A DNA stretch of 37,593 nucleotides from Kiritimatiellia bacterium (lineage in GTDB: Bacteria > Verrucomicrobiota > Kiritimatiellia > SLAD01), in NCBI GenBank assembly GCA_007136425.1, contig SLGY01000147.1:1-37593 (forward strand). Direction: 5' to 3'. A program made the position numbers and the translations under genes. The notes below the pieces were generated by a model. That model saw only the letters and a program-made list of their open reading frames with translations. It was not told the DNA's origin and ran no database searches. Below are positions 19,001-26,723 of this stretch, in pieces. The number at the start of each line of letters is the position of its first letter. Position 1 is the stretch's first letter.

Positions 19001-19451
19001 GATAGGTAAAGAGCACAAGCAGGCTGTTTGCCCGGGACAACCGATCTTCCCCGACCAGTTCCTTCACAATGCCGTATTTCGACGGACCGAACAGCGCGCT
19101 TTGCGTCGACATCAGGAAGACCACCCCGTAGGCGATCCATTCGTTCCGCAAATAGAATGCGAGGATGGCAATCGCCATGCAGAGCATTTCAGTGACTTTC
19201 ACGACCACCGAAATGTTCCGCTTGCTGTACCGGTCCGCCAGAATCCCGGCTATCGGCGTAAACAGCAAAAACGGGATCACAAAGATCGCGCCGACCACCG
19301 ACGTCATCAGGCTCGCCGCTTCCGGTCCCTTCAAGCCAATTAGAAAGAAGACCACCAGCAACCGGAACACATTATCGTTCAGCGCCCCGCCGAACTGGGC
19401 GGCGTTGAGCCAATTGAACGAACGCGTCATCTTTTGAGAAGCGTCAACCAT
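16059..19451 (-). CDS. LplT-like MFS transporter / degenerate PlsC-like domain / acyl-ACP synthetase fusion (Aas-type acyl-[ACP]-phospholipid O-acyltransferase)
   Basis: N-terminal about 410 aa MFS (FNWLNAAQFGGALNDNVFRLL); middle PlsC-like region; C-terminal AMP-binding enzyme with FSSGSAGTPKGVMLSHHN, YGATECSP, GWYITGDIAHIDSDGFITITDR, GSGKLDF. Confidence 0.88.
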   Translation of the reverse strand: MVDASQKMTRSFNWLNAAQFGGALNDNVFRLLVVFFLIGLKGPEAASLMTSVVGAIFVIPFLLFTPIAGILADRYSKRNISVVVKVTEMLCMAIAILAFYLRNEWIAYGVVFLMSTQSALFGPSKYGIVKELVGEDRLSRANSLLVLFTYLAIIVGTGLAPSVDHLTGGNYMLAASVCLLIAVAGLFAIRQVEVTPGQGGERRISPNVFGMIWKTLVSIRHDGFLLMAVIASAYFLLIAGFVQINLIPYGMEMLGISEQNSAYLFLLAAVGIGLGAWLVGRLSGKRIELGLVPVGVAGVIIGAFGLYLFPYSLPTACVMVFVLGLSAGFYIVPVEAFVQYRSPDKRRGEILAAKGFLAWIGVLLSAILLYVFAELLQITPAQGFLVVGVATFIMMIVAFYVLPEFLLQFVVTMLVKLLYRVRLRGQDHVPAHGPALLVVNQGSWMEALLLRANQQRKIRFLLPRRICERPLLKPLARLMGAIPVSSGDPPSQVASALDAARDALDDGYLVCVFVGATSARDGIMQEFRTGFERIVRDNGTPVIPVYLGGLSGRTVRGREGKPLARRSALLPCPVSIHFGAPLSADTPGPIMRRTVMELSVDYFNDRKQRRRPMGEEFIATARRYWRRKAINDTTGKSLSFGRTLTAAVALADLLEEETAGQDRIGILLPSSVGGVLANVAVTLLRKAPVNLNYVASPDFRAHGIRESGLQTVLTARAFVDKVETLDAPDGAMYLEDLLPRITAKKRIKALLKARFMPRRRLARSAGFQADDPAAIMFSSGSAGTPKGVMLSHHNILSNVEAFGMVYQPTRADNLCAALPFFHSFGYTATLWFPLLSGFAASYHTNPLEAEQIARVVREQRCTLLLATPTFLLGYLRKANAKDFDSLRFVVVGAEKLKKTVADAFEHKFGIKPLEGYGATECSPVVAVNLPSPVADGNGMAGVKEGSVGRPLPGVAVRAVHPETFESMPLDAEGLLLVRGANVMLGYLNMPEKTAEVFREGWYITGDIAHIDSDGFITITDRLSRFSKIGGEMVPHLAVEEAYQQGLHTMEQVLTVTSAPHPKKGERLIVLYTDEAGDASSLHDIIKRSSLPNLWKPDKKAYIRVDKLPVLGSGKLDFKSMREMAANLAAE

Positions 19452-19643
19452 ATCCTCATATCTCCGGTTCCAAATGAACAGCCTGCATCGTAAGAACGTA
19501 ATGCACCCGCGTCACGCATTAACGAACTGCTTTTCGAGGCCGTACAAATAGCCGCTCCCTGTTATTCGCGCACATTTCCAACTACCACGCCATGACCATA
19601 CTTCAACATGGACACGCCATGCAGGCCCATATACATTCAGGGC

Positions 19644-21122
19644 ATGCAGGCAACCTTCAAGTTATCGGCTTCGGATCGCGATTTCTTTCGGCTTGTCGCC
19701 AAAACGGCGTTTTCCAATCCCTTTACCAAAGAGCGGGCACAGTTCGACCGTGAACTGGCCGCGCACGAACCGAACAACGCGACCGACGTTGCGGTCGCAG
19801 GCAAGCGGGCCGTCGCGAAACGAGTCGGTGATCTCGAAACCCGGGACGCGGTGGATATGCGCCGCTATGCGGCGGAGGACCAACAGCTTTTGCGTCCCGC
19901 GCTGCTATACGACCTGTGCAACCGATATGCCGACGCGTTCGACACCTATATCGTTGATGATCTGGCCGCCGGCGAGGCGAGTACACCTGTCCCGTTCGCG
20001 GGGGAAGCCTTGCAACAACTGGTGGCGCGCGGTTTTGCCCCCTCCGCGGCCTGCGGATATCTTGCGTTGTTTTACCAGATGCGACGGGCCCATTATTTCA
20101 TTGATCAGTCGATCCTCGGGCGAACCGCGATCATGCAGGACTTTCGCCGACGTTTATGGAACAACGTGTTCACCCACGACATGGAACTGTATCAACGGTG
20201 TCTGTGGAACCGCATGGAGAACTTCTCCACCCTGATCCTCGGCGAGCCGGGTACGGGCAAGGCGGCTGCGGCGGCGGCGATTGGCCGGTCCTGTTTCATT
20301 CCTTTCGACGAGAACAAAAAGCGATTCGCGCGCCCGATCTCCCGGACGTTTATCGCCATGAACATCGCGCAATATCCCGGCGCCCGTAGCGAGCCGGAAC
20401 TTTTCGGTTATCGTAAAGATGTTCCGGAAGGCGCTGCACAAAAGTACGAAGGCGTATTGGCCCGGTGCTGCCCGCATGGCGCGGTCTTCCTTGATGAAAT
20501 CGATGAGCTGGCGCCTGCCGTTCAAGTCATGTTGTTGCGCGTTCTGCAGGAACGAACTTTCTCTCCCGTGGGCAGTCATGAGCGCAAACGGTTTCAGGGG
20601 CGATTGATCGCCGCCGTTGGGCGATCTCCGCATGCATGGCTTCCCGCAAAAGAGATGCGCGCCGATTTTTTCTATCGGCTATGTTCGGACAGGATAACGG
20701 TCCCCAGCCTGCGCGACCGGATTCATGAAGATGCGGACGAACTGCGCCCTCTCGTGGCGCAACTTCTGCGGCGACAACTCGGTACGGCGGCGCCGGATAT
20801 CCTGGATCGCGTTCTGGATGCGTTGCATGCATCGCCGGGCATGGATTATGCATGGCCGGGCAATGTCCGGGAACTCGGACACGCCGTTCGCCGGATCCTG
20901 CTAAACGGGCGTTATGAGCCGGACGCGATCGGTCCGGAACAGAAAGCGTTCGGAACGGACAACCTGCTCCAAAGTCTTCATGACGGCGCGTTGTCCGCCG
21001 CGGAGTTGCAAGCCCGTTATTGTGCGTTATTATACCAGCGACTCGGCACGTACGGCGAAGTAGCGCGGCGAACGGGGCTGGATTGGCGAACGGTAAAGAA
21101 GTACGTGGAAAAAGGGAGTTGA
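19644..21122 (+). CDS. AAA+ sigma-54-interaction-type regulator lacking a GAFTGA loop, with C-terminal HTH
   Basis: Walker A GEPGTGKAAA, ELFGYRKD, Walker B GAVFLDEIDEL, MRADFFYRL, WPGNVREL, HTH-like YGEVARRTGLDWRTVKKYV. Start uncertain (19608 or 19644). Confidence 0.85.
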   Translation: MQATFKLSASDRDFFRLVAKTAFSNPFTKERAQFDRELAAHEPNNATDVAVAGKRAVAKRVGDLETRDAVDMRRYAAEDQQLLRPALLYDLCNRYADAFDTYIVDDLAAGEASTPVPFAGEALQQLVARGFAPSAACGYLALFYQMRRAHYFIDQSILGRTAIMQDFRRRLWNNVFTHDMELYQRCLWNRMENFSTLILGEPGTGKAAAAAAIGRSCFIPFDENKKRFARPISRTFIAMNIAQYPGARSEPELFGYRKDVPEGAAQKYEGVLARCCPHGAVFLDEIDELAPAVQVMLLRVLQERTFSPVGSHERKRFQGRLIAAVGRSPHAWLPAKEMRADFFYRLCSDRITVPSLRDRIHEDADELRPLVAQLLRRQLGTAAPDILDRVLDALHASPGMDYAWPGNVRELGHAVRRILLNGRYEPDAIGPEQKAFGTDNLLQSLHDGALSAAELQARYCALLYQRLGTYGEVARRTGLDWRTVKKYVEKGS

Positions 21123-21637
21123 TGACCGTGAAAAAGATACTGAGCTTTGTCGACAACGTATATGAAGACTTGGAACTGTGGTACCCCAAGATACGCCTGG
21201 AAGAAGAAGGCTGGAAAGTTACGGTGGCCGGCCCGCAATCCGGCACGATATACAAGGGGAAACACGGCTACCCCTGCAAGTCCGACGTGGACATTGCCGA
21301 TGTGGAAGCCATTCACTACGACGGGCTCTTGGTCCCGGGCGGCTTCGCTCCCGACAAACTGCGGCGCGATCACAACGTATTAAGCCTCACACAGGATTTT
21401 AATGATCAGCAGAAACCCATCGCCTTCATCTGTCACGCGGGCTGGATCCTCATTTCGGCCGACATCCTCAAAGGCCGCAAAGCCACAAGCACCGTCGGGA
21501 TCAAAGACGACATGATCAATGCCGGGGCAGAATGGGTTGATGAACCGCTCGTGGTCGACGGCAACTTGATCAGTTCCCGCACCCCCGTCGATCTGCACCT
21601 TTTCGCGAAAGCATTTGTGGACGCGTTGAAGGGGTAG
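21122..21637 (+). CDS. DJ-1/PfpI family protein (type 1 glutamine amidotransferase-like)
   Basis: YDGLLVPGGFAPDKLRRD and nucleophile-elbow AFICHAGWILISADILKGRKAT; ATG at 21122 overlaps the upstream TGA (TGATG). Confidence 0.92.
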   Translation: MTVKKILSFVDNVYEDLELWYPKIRLEEEGWKVTVAGPQSGTIYKGKHGYPCKSDVDIADVEAIHYDGLLVPGGFAPDKLRRDHNVLSLTQDFNDQQKPIAFICHAGWILISADILKGRKATSTVGIKDDMINAGAEWVDEPLVVDGNLISSRTPVDLHLFAKAFVDALKG

Positions 21638-21652
21638 CCAAGGGTTCAGAGG

Positions 21653-22084
21653 TCAGGGTTGAGGTCGAAACGCTGCGCGAAAGGCGTCCGGCATTTTGGC
21701 CGGCCGGCCGCGTTCATAATCGAAACAGACCATCCCCGTCTTGGCCTCGGCGATAAGCGCCCCGTCTTCCACCCGGGTTACGCGGTAATACACGTCGAAA
21801 GCGGATCGCGACAGATTACGCACGGCCAGTTCGCATTTCAACGTCGCTGGATAATGAACCTCGTTTTTGAAGACAATGCCGGTGTCGGCCATGATGAGTC
21901 CGCTCCCGCCGATATCGATTTCCGAGAAGCCCTTTGCATCCAACATGCGAACGCGCGCTTCGTGCAGGATCGACATAATGGAATCGTGTCCAAGATGATT
22001 CCCGTAATTGATGTCCGTGATTCGCACGGACAGTTCGGTGGAATAGTCGTACGATTCGGGCGGATCCAGCTTGATACGGCTCAT
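21653..22084 (-). CDS. acyl-CoA thioesterase (4HBT hotdog family)
   Basis: VRITDINYGNHLGHDSIMSILHEARVRML; ATG at 22084 preceded by GGAGGAG (ORF track start 22117). Confidence 0.87.
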   Translation of the reverse strand: MSRIKLDPPESYDYSTELSVRITDINYGNHLGHDSIMSILHEARVRMLDAKGFSEIDIGGSGLIMADTGIVFKNEVHYPATLKCELAVRNLSRSAFDVYYRVTRVEDGALIAEAKTGMVCFDYERGRPAKMPDAFRAAFRPQP

Positions 22085-22302
22085 CTCAATAACTCCTCCA
22101 TGTTTGGCGGCATACAAGCATAATCATCTCCGCTCCGCAATTTCAAGGAGGCGCCGCGCTGTACGGGCACGGCCTTTCCCGTCCCGTCGAACGAGAGGGA
22201 GCAATTCGCAAAGCCGCCTGCTTGACATCGTGCCCTCCTCCCCGTAGCCTGATTGATATATATAACACTTGGTCGCCTTAGCCATCTCCTGAAAGGATCA
22301 TC

Positions 22303-22857
22303 ATGACCAAAGAAGTGTGGAAGTATTTCGAAGAAAACCAGATCACGCATAGTGCTGCGCATTATCTAATGACCATCAACGCGTTGCTAGACGATCACGG
22401 ATACGCGCGCGTCACCGATATCGCGAAAGAACTGAATATCACCCGGGGCAGTTGTTCCATCAGTCTGCGTCCGCTCAAACGGCGCGGACTGGTGCTCGAA
22501 GATGAAAACCGGTTTCTCAAGCTTTCCGATGAAGGAAAGCGACTGGCTGAGCTGGTTGAACGAAATGATGAACTGCTGGAAATCCTCTTTCGGGATGTGC
22601 TGGGCGTGGACGATGAGCAAGCGGAGATCGACGCCTGCAAAATCGAGCACCTCTTAAGTATTGAGACGAGCGTAAAATTGGCTTCTTTCATCCAGTTGAT
22701 GCAATCCGACAAAGCGGTCGTGAAGAACTTTTTCAAGGAACTCCGGAAACAGCTCAAGGAGTGCACGCACAACGCGGAAGATTGCGAATTCTGTCGCACG
22801 GAATGTTTCCTGGAGGTTGCGGGGAAGAAACGCGCATCCGACAAGAAGACCGCGTAA
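22303..22857 (+). CDS. DtxR/MntR-family metal-dependent transcriptional regulator with C-terminal Cys cluster
   Basis: HTH VTDIAKELNITRGSCSISLRPLKRRGLV; dimerisation/metal region LGVDDEQAEIDACKIEHLLS; tail CTHNAEDCEFCRTEC; next to an iron ABC transporter. Confidence 0.87.
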   Translation: MTKEVWKYFEENQITHSAAHYLMTINALLDDHGYARVTDIAKELNITRGSCSISLRPLKRRGLVLEDENRFLKLSDEGKRLAELVERNDELLEILFRDVLGVDDEQAEIDACKIEHLLSIETSVKLASFIQLMQSDKAVVKNFFKELRKQLKECTHNAEDCEFCRTECFLEVAGKKRASDKKTA

Positions 22858-22869
22858 AGGAGATAAACC

Positions 22870-23895
22870 ATGACCCCGTCCAATCCGCTCAAGAATTCCA
22901 TGTTCGTCATGCTGTTGTTTCTCGTCGGCGTGGGGCTCGTTACCCGAGCCCTGTGGTTGGAACGTGTCGACGACGAAGGCGCCATCACCATCTATTCAGG
23001 GCGCAGCGAAGAACTGATCCGTCCTTTGATCGATCAATTTACCGAGGACACGGGAATTCCGGTACATATCCGTTACGGGCAAACGGCGGAAATGGCCGCC
23101 ACGATCATGGAAGAAGGTCGTAACAGCCCGGCGGACGTATTCTTTGCACAGGACGCCGGTGCGCTGGGTGCGCTGACGCAAGCCGGAAGACTGGTGGCGC
23201 TTCCGGACGATCTCTTGCAAGCCGTTGAAACGCGTTTTCGTTCGCCGCGCGGATATTGGATCGGTGTGTCGGGCCGGGCGCGGGTGGTGGTCTATAACCC
23301 GGACCGCGTCGCATCGGACCAATTGCCGGACGATCTCGCCGGGTTCTGCGATGAAGACTGGCGCAGGCGCGTGGGCTGGGCGCCTTCGAACGGTTCCTTC
23401 CAAGCCTTCATCACCTCGCTTCGCATCACCGAAGGCGAGGACGCCGCTGCCGCCTGGTTGACTTGTATGCGCGACAATCATACGCGCGACTACGCAAGAA
23501 ACACAGCGATTATTGCCGCCGTGGAAGCGGGCGAAATCGATGCCGGACTCGTGAACCACTACTACATTCACGCCATGCGCGCGCAGCGGGACGCGGCGAT
23601 GAACCTGCGCAATCATTACTTCGATTCAGGGGTGCTGGTAAACGTGGCGGGTGTCGGTATCGTCGATACCTCGCAACGAAAAGCGCAGGCCGAACAATTC
23701 GTGCGCTATCTGCTCGCCGAAACGGCCCAGCGCTATTTCACCGATCAAACCTTCGAATATCCGCTGGCCACACAGGTCGAACCGAATCCGGCCTTGCCGC
23801 CCCTGCATACGTTATCCACACCGGACATGGACTTGAGCGACCTGGACGATCTGGGCGGCACACTGCGTCTCCTTGAGAAATCGGGCGTTCTATGA
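22870..23895 (+). CDS. Fe(3+) ABC transporter substrate-binding protein (FbpA/FutA type)
   Basis: ITIYSGRSEELIRPLIDQFTEDTGIPVHIRYG, PADVFFAQDAGALGAL, double-Tyr NHYY; N-terminal hydrophobic segment; RBS AAAGGAG. Confidence 0.9.
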   Translation: MTPSNPLKNSMFVMLLFLVGVGLVTRALWLERVDDEGAITIYSGRSEELIRPLIDQFTEDTGIPVHIRYGQTAEMAATIMEEGRNSPADVFFAQDAGALGALTQAGRLVALPDDLLQAVETRFRSPRGYWIGVSGRARVVVYNPDRVASDQLPDDLAGFCDEDWRRRVGWAPSNGSFQAFITSLRITEGEDAAAAWLTCMRDNHTRDYARNTAIIAAVEAGEIDAGLVNHYYIHAMRAQRDAAMNLRNHYFDSGVLVNVAGVGIVDTSQRKAQAEQFVRYLLAETAQRYFTDQTFEYPLATQVEPNPALPPLHTLSTPDMDLSDLDDLGGTLRLLEKSGVL

Positions 23896-23910
23896 GGAGG
23901 TGCGATCGGT

Positions 23911-25557
23911 ATGCCGACTAATTCTCCGGGCGGCCTCACCGCCGCAACGCCGCCCTCGACAGTGAGCCGGCGCGCTCAACACGCACGCGGCGCGACCAAA
24001 CGACCTTCGCTATCCCTGCGGACCGCCGCAGGTGTGGTGGCGGCCTTGATGTTGCTGCCTTTGATTTACCTGATTATTCGAACGGTGGAACTCGGCCCGC
24101 AGATTCTTGAGATTCTGGCCCGTCCCCGGACCATAGCCGTGTTCTTCAACAGTCTGGGCCTGACCGTTGCGGTCACGGCGTCCTCCGTCCTGATCGGCGT
24201 CTCGCTGGCATGGCTTACCGTCCGCACGGATCTACCCGGGCGCCATTTCTGGGGCACGATCACCTGTCTCCCTCTGGTGCTCCCTTCCTATGTCGGCGCC
24301 TTCGCACTGATCGCCGCCCTCGGGCCCAACGGCATGTTGCAGCGCCTGCTGGCCCCGCTCGGCGTCGAGCGGTTACCGTCCATCTACGGTTTCCCGGGCG
24401 CGTGGCTTGCCTTGACGCTGTTCACCTATCCCTATGTGCAGTTGAGCGTGCGGGCCGGCCTGCGCGGACTGGATCCCAGCATCGAAGACGCCGCGCGCAG
24501 CCTGGGCCGGACGTCTTCGCAAGTCTTTCGGGAAATCGTGTTGCCCCACCTCCGCCCGGCCATCGCCGCCGGCGCCCTGCTGGTGGCGCTCTACACACTC
24601 AGCGATTTCGGTGCGGTATCCCTGCTGCGTTTCAACGCGTTCACACGCGCCATCTACGTGCAATACACCGGCGCGCTCGATCGCGGCGCCGCCGCCGTAC
24701 TGGCGCTGCTGTTGGTGGTGTTGACCTTTCTGATTCTGTTGATCGAATACCGATTGCGTGGGCGCGCCCGATATTATCGCAGCGGCACCGGTACTTCGCG
24801 CACCCGTACACGGACGCGGCTGGGCCCGTGGCGTTATCCTGCCGCAGCCTTCTGCGCGTTGATCAGTCTCTTGGCCCTGGGCGTGCCGGTACTGGTTACC
24901 GGTTACTGGCTCCTGCAACACGAGGCGGGCGGACAGCAATGGGTGGGTTCACTGACCATCATGCTCAATTCCGTTACGGCGTCCGGCCTCGCCTCGGCGG
25001 CCTGCGTCCTCGCCGCCCTGCCGATCGTCATCCATGCCGTGCGTCATCCCGGTCCCATCAGCCGGCTGATGGAGCGCTGCGCCTATATCGGCCACGCGTT
25101 GCCCGGCATTGTGGTGGCGCTAGCCCTCGTATTCTTCGGCGCCCGCTATGCCCCCTACCTTTATCAAACATTGTTCATGCTGATCCTTGCCTACGTGATT
25201 CTTTTCCTGCCGCTCGCCGTAGGCAGTATACGCGCGTCCCTCTTGCAAATCAGTCCCCGTATCGAAGAGGCCGCTCGCACCCTCGGTTACACGCCGCGCC
25301 GCGCTCTATACTCGGTGACCCTGCCCCTGCTCCGGCCCGGCCTGTTCACTGGCATGGCCCTGGTGTTCCTTACCTGCATGAAGGAATTGCCCGCCACACT
25401 GATCCTGGGGCCGACCGGCTTTCACACCCTCGCCACACGTATATGGGGCGCCACGGAAGAAGCGTTCTTTGCGCGCGCCGCCGCGCCCGCTTTGATTTTG
25501 GTCCTGATATCGGCTATATCTATATGGATCATTCTGGAACACGAGGAGAAGGAGTAA
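23911..25557 (+). CDS. iron ABC transporter permease (FbpB type, duplicated permease domain)
   Basis: Two permease EAA-like motifs (IEDAARSLGRTSSQVFREIVLPHLRPAI and IEEAARTLGYTPRRALYSVTLPLLRPGL), many TM segments; RBS GAGGAGG. Confidence 0.92.
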   Translation: MPTNSPGGLTAATPPSTVSRRAQHARGATKRPSLSLRTAAGVVAALMLLPLIYLIIRTVELGPQILEILARPRTIAVFFNSLGLTVAVTASSVLIGVSLAWLTVRTDLPGRHFWGTITCLPLVLPSYVGAFALIAALGPNGMLQRLLAPLGVERLPSIYGFPGAWLALTLFTYPYVQLSVRAGLRGLDPSIEDAARSLGRTSSQVFREIVLPHLRPAIAAGALLVALYTLSDFGAVSLLRFNAFTRAIYVQYTGALDRGAAAVLALLLVVLTFLILLIEYRLRGRARYYRSGTGTSRTRTRTRLGPWRYPAAAFCALISLLALGVPVLVTGYWLLQHEAGGQQWVGSLTIMLNSVTASGLASAACVLAALPIVIHAVRHPGPISRLMERCAYIGHALPGIVVALALVFFGARYAPYLYQTLFMLILAYVILFLPLAVGSIRASLLQISPRIEEAARTLGYTPRRALYSVTLPLLRPGLFTGMALVFLTCMKELPATLILGPTGFHTLATRIWGATEEAFFARAAAPALILVLISAISIWIILEHEEKE

Positions 25558-25602
25558 ACGTACGTCTTGAAACAGGCGACCCAAGCCAACTCCGGGAGAA
25601 CG

Positions 25603-26670
25603 ATGACGGAAGAACTCAAACAGACGCACGCGATCCGGTGCCGCGCCCTGTGCAAGGCGTTCGGCGATGTCGAAGCGGCTTCCGGCGTTACACTCGACGT
25701 CGCCGCAGGCCGTTTCCTGGCGTTGCTCGGGCCGAGCGGATGCGGGAAGACGACCGTTCTGCGCATGATCGCCGGGTTCGAAACGCCGGACCGCGGCGAG
25801 GTGGAAATCGGGGGCAGACGCGTCGGCGGGCCCGATGTGTTCGTCCCGCCGGAACAGCGACGCATCGGCATGGTCTTTCAGGAGTACGCGCTCTTCCCGC
25901 ATTTGACCGTTGAACAGAATACGGCCTTCGGACTCAACGGACGCGCGCATCGTTCCGAACGCATCCATGACGTATTGGTCCTCGTCGGGCTGGAAGGCGT
26001 CAAGGATCGCATGCCTCACGAACTTTCCGGCGGCCAACAACAGCGCGTGGCGCTCGCCCGGGCTTTGGCGCCCCGTCCGGAAGTGATTCTCCTCGACGAG
26101 CCCTTCTCGAATCTCGACGCCGGTCTGCGCGATCGCGTGCGGCAGGACGTGCGCCGCATCCTGCGCAAGGCCGGCGTGACCGCCGTCTTCGTCACCCACG
26201 ATCAGGAAGAAGCCTTGAGCCTGGCGGACGAAATCGCGGTCATGATCGACGGACACATCATGCAGGCCGATCGCCCCGAACGACTCTACCGCCGGCCCGC
26301 CACCCATCGCGTCGCCACATTTCTCGGCGACGCCAATTTCCTGCCCGGCCAAGCCAGTAACGATCGCGTGGAATGCGAAGTGGGGACATTGCCCCTGATG
26401 GAAGATGCCGAGGGAGAAGTTGAAATCATGTTTCGGCCGGAAGACCTGCTGCTCACCCTCGACGAGAACGGGCCGGGCGAGATCATCGAACGCACGTACT
26501 TCGGTCACGATCAAATGCTCAGCATCCGCATGAATACGGGGACCATCCTGAAATCCCGTCTCGTCGGCTGCTGTCGTGGCTTACACGAAGGGGAACGGGT
26601 CCGCGTGCGCGTGGATACGCCGGTCATGGCTTATCCTTACGCCTACGGTTGCCCTGTTGCACAGGCCTGA
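25603..26670 (+). CDS. iron ABC transporter ATP-binding protein (FbpC type)
   Basis: Walker A GPSGCGKTT, Q-loop, LSGGQQQRVALARAL, DEPFSNLD, VTHDQEEAL, C-terminal TOBE-like region. ATG 25603 with GGGAG preferred over 25567. Confidence 0.93.
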   Translation: MTEELKQTHAIRCRALCKAFGDVEAASGVTLDVAAGRFLALLGPSGCGKTTVLRMIAGFETPDRGEVEIGGRRVGGPDVFVPPEQRRIGMVFQEYALFPHLTVEQNTAFGLNGRAHRSERIHDVLVLVGLEGVKDRMPHELSGGQQQRVALARALAPRPEVILLDEPFSNLDAGLRDRVRQDVRRILRKAGVTAVFVTHDQEEALSLADEIAVMIDGHIMQADRPERLYRRPATHRVATFLGDANFLPGQASNDRVECEVGTLPLMEDAEGEVEIMFRPEDLLLTLDENGPGEIIERTYFGHDQMLSIRMNTGTILKSRLVGCCRGLHEGERVRVRVDTPVMAYPYAYGCPVAQA

Positions 26671-26723
26671 TGCGCTTTTTCTACTGGCCATAAACCGTCC
26701 GACTCATTTACTTTGCCGCCCTG

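Noticed and set aside
22200-22303. DtxR/Fur-type operator upstream of the dtxR-like gene
   Set aside because: AT-rich TATATATAAC stretch present but no convincing consensus palindrome visible.
24210-25913. 567-aa plus ORF overlapping the permease and ATPase genes
   Set aside because: Arg/Pro-rich out-of-frame translation of GC-rich coding sequence; the permease frame has clear domains.
25306-26514. 402-aa minus ORF opposite fbpC
   Set aside because: Antisense shadow of a well-supported ABC ATPase; no domain signal.
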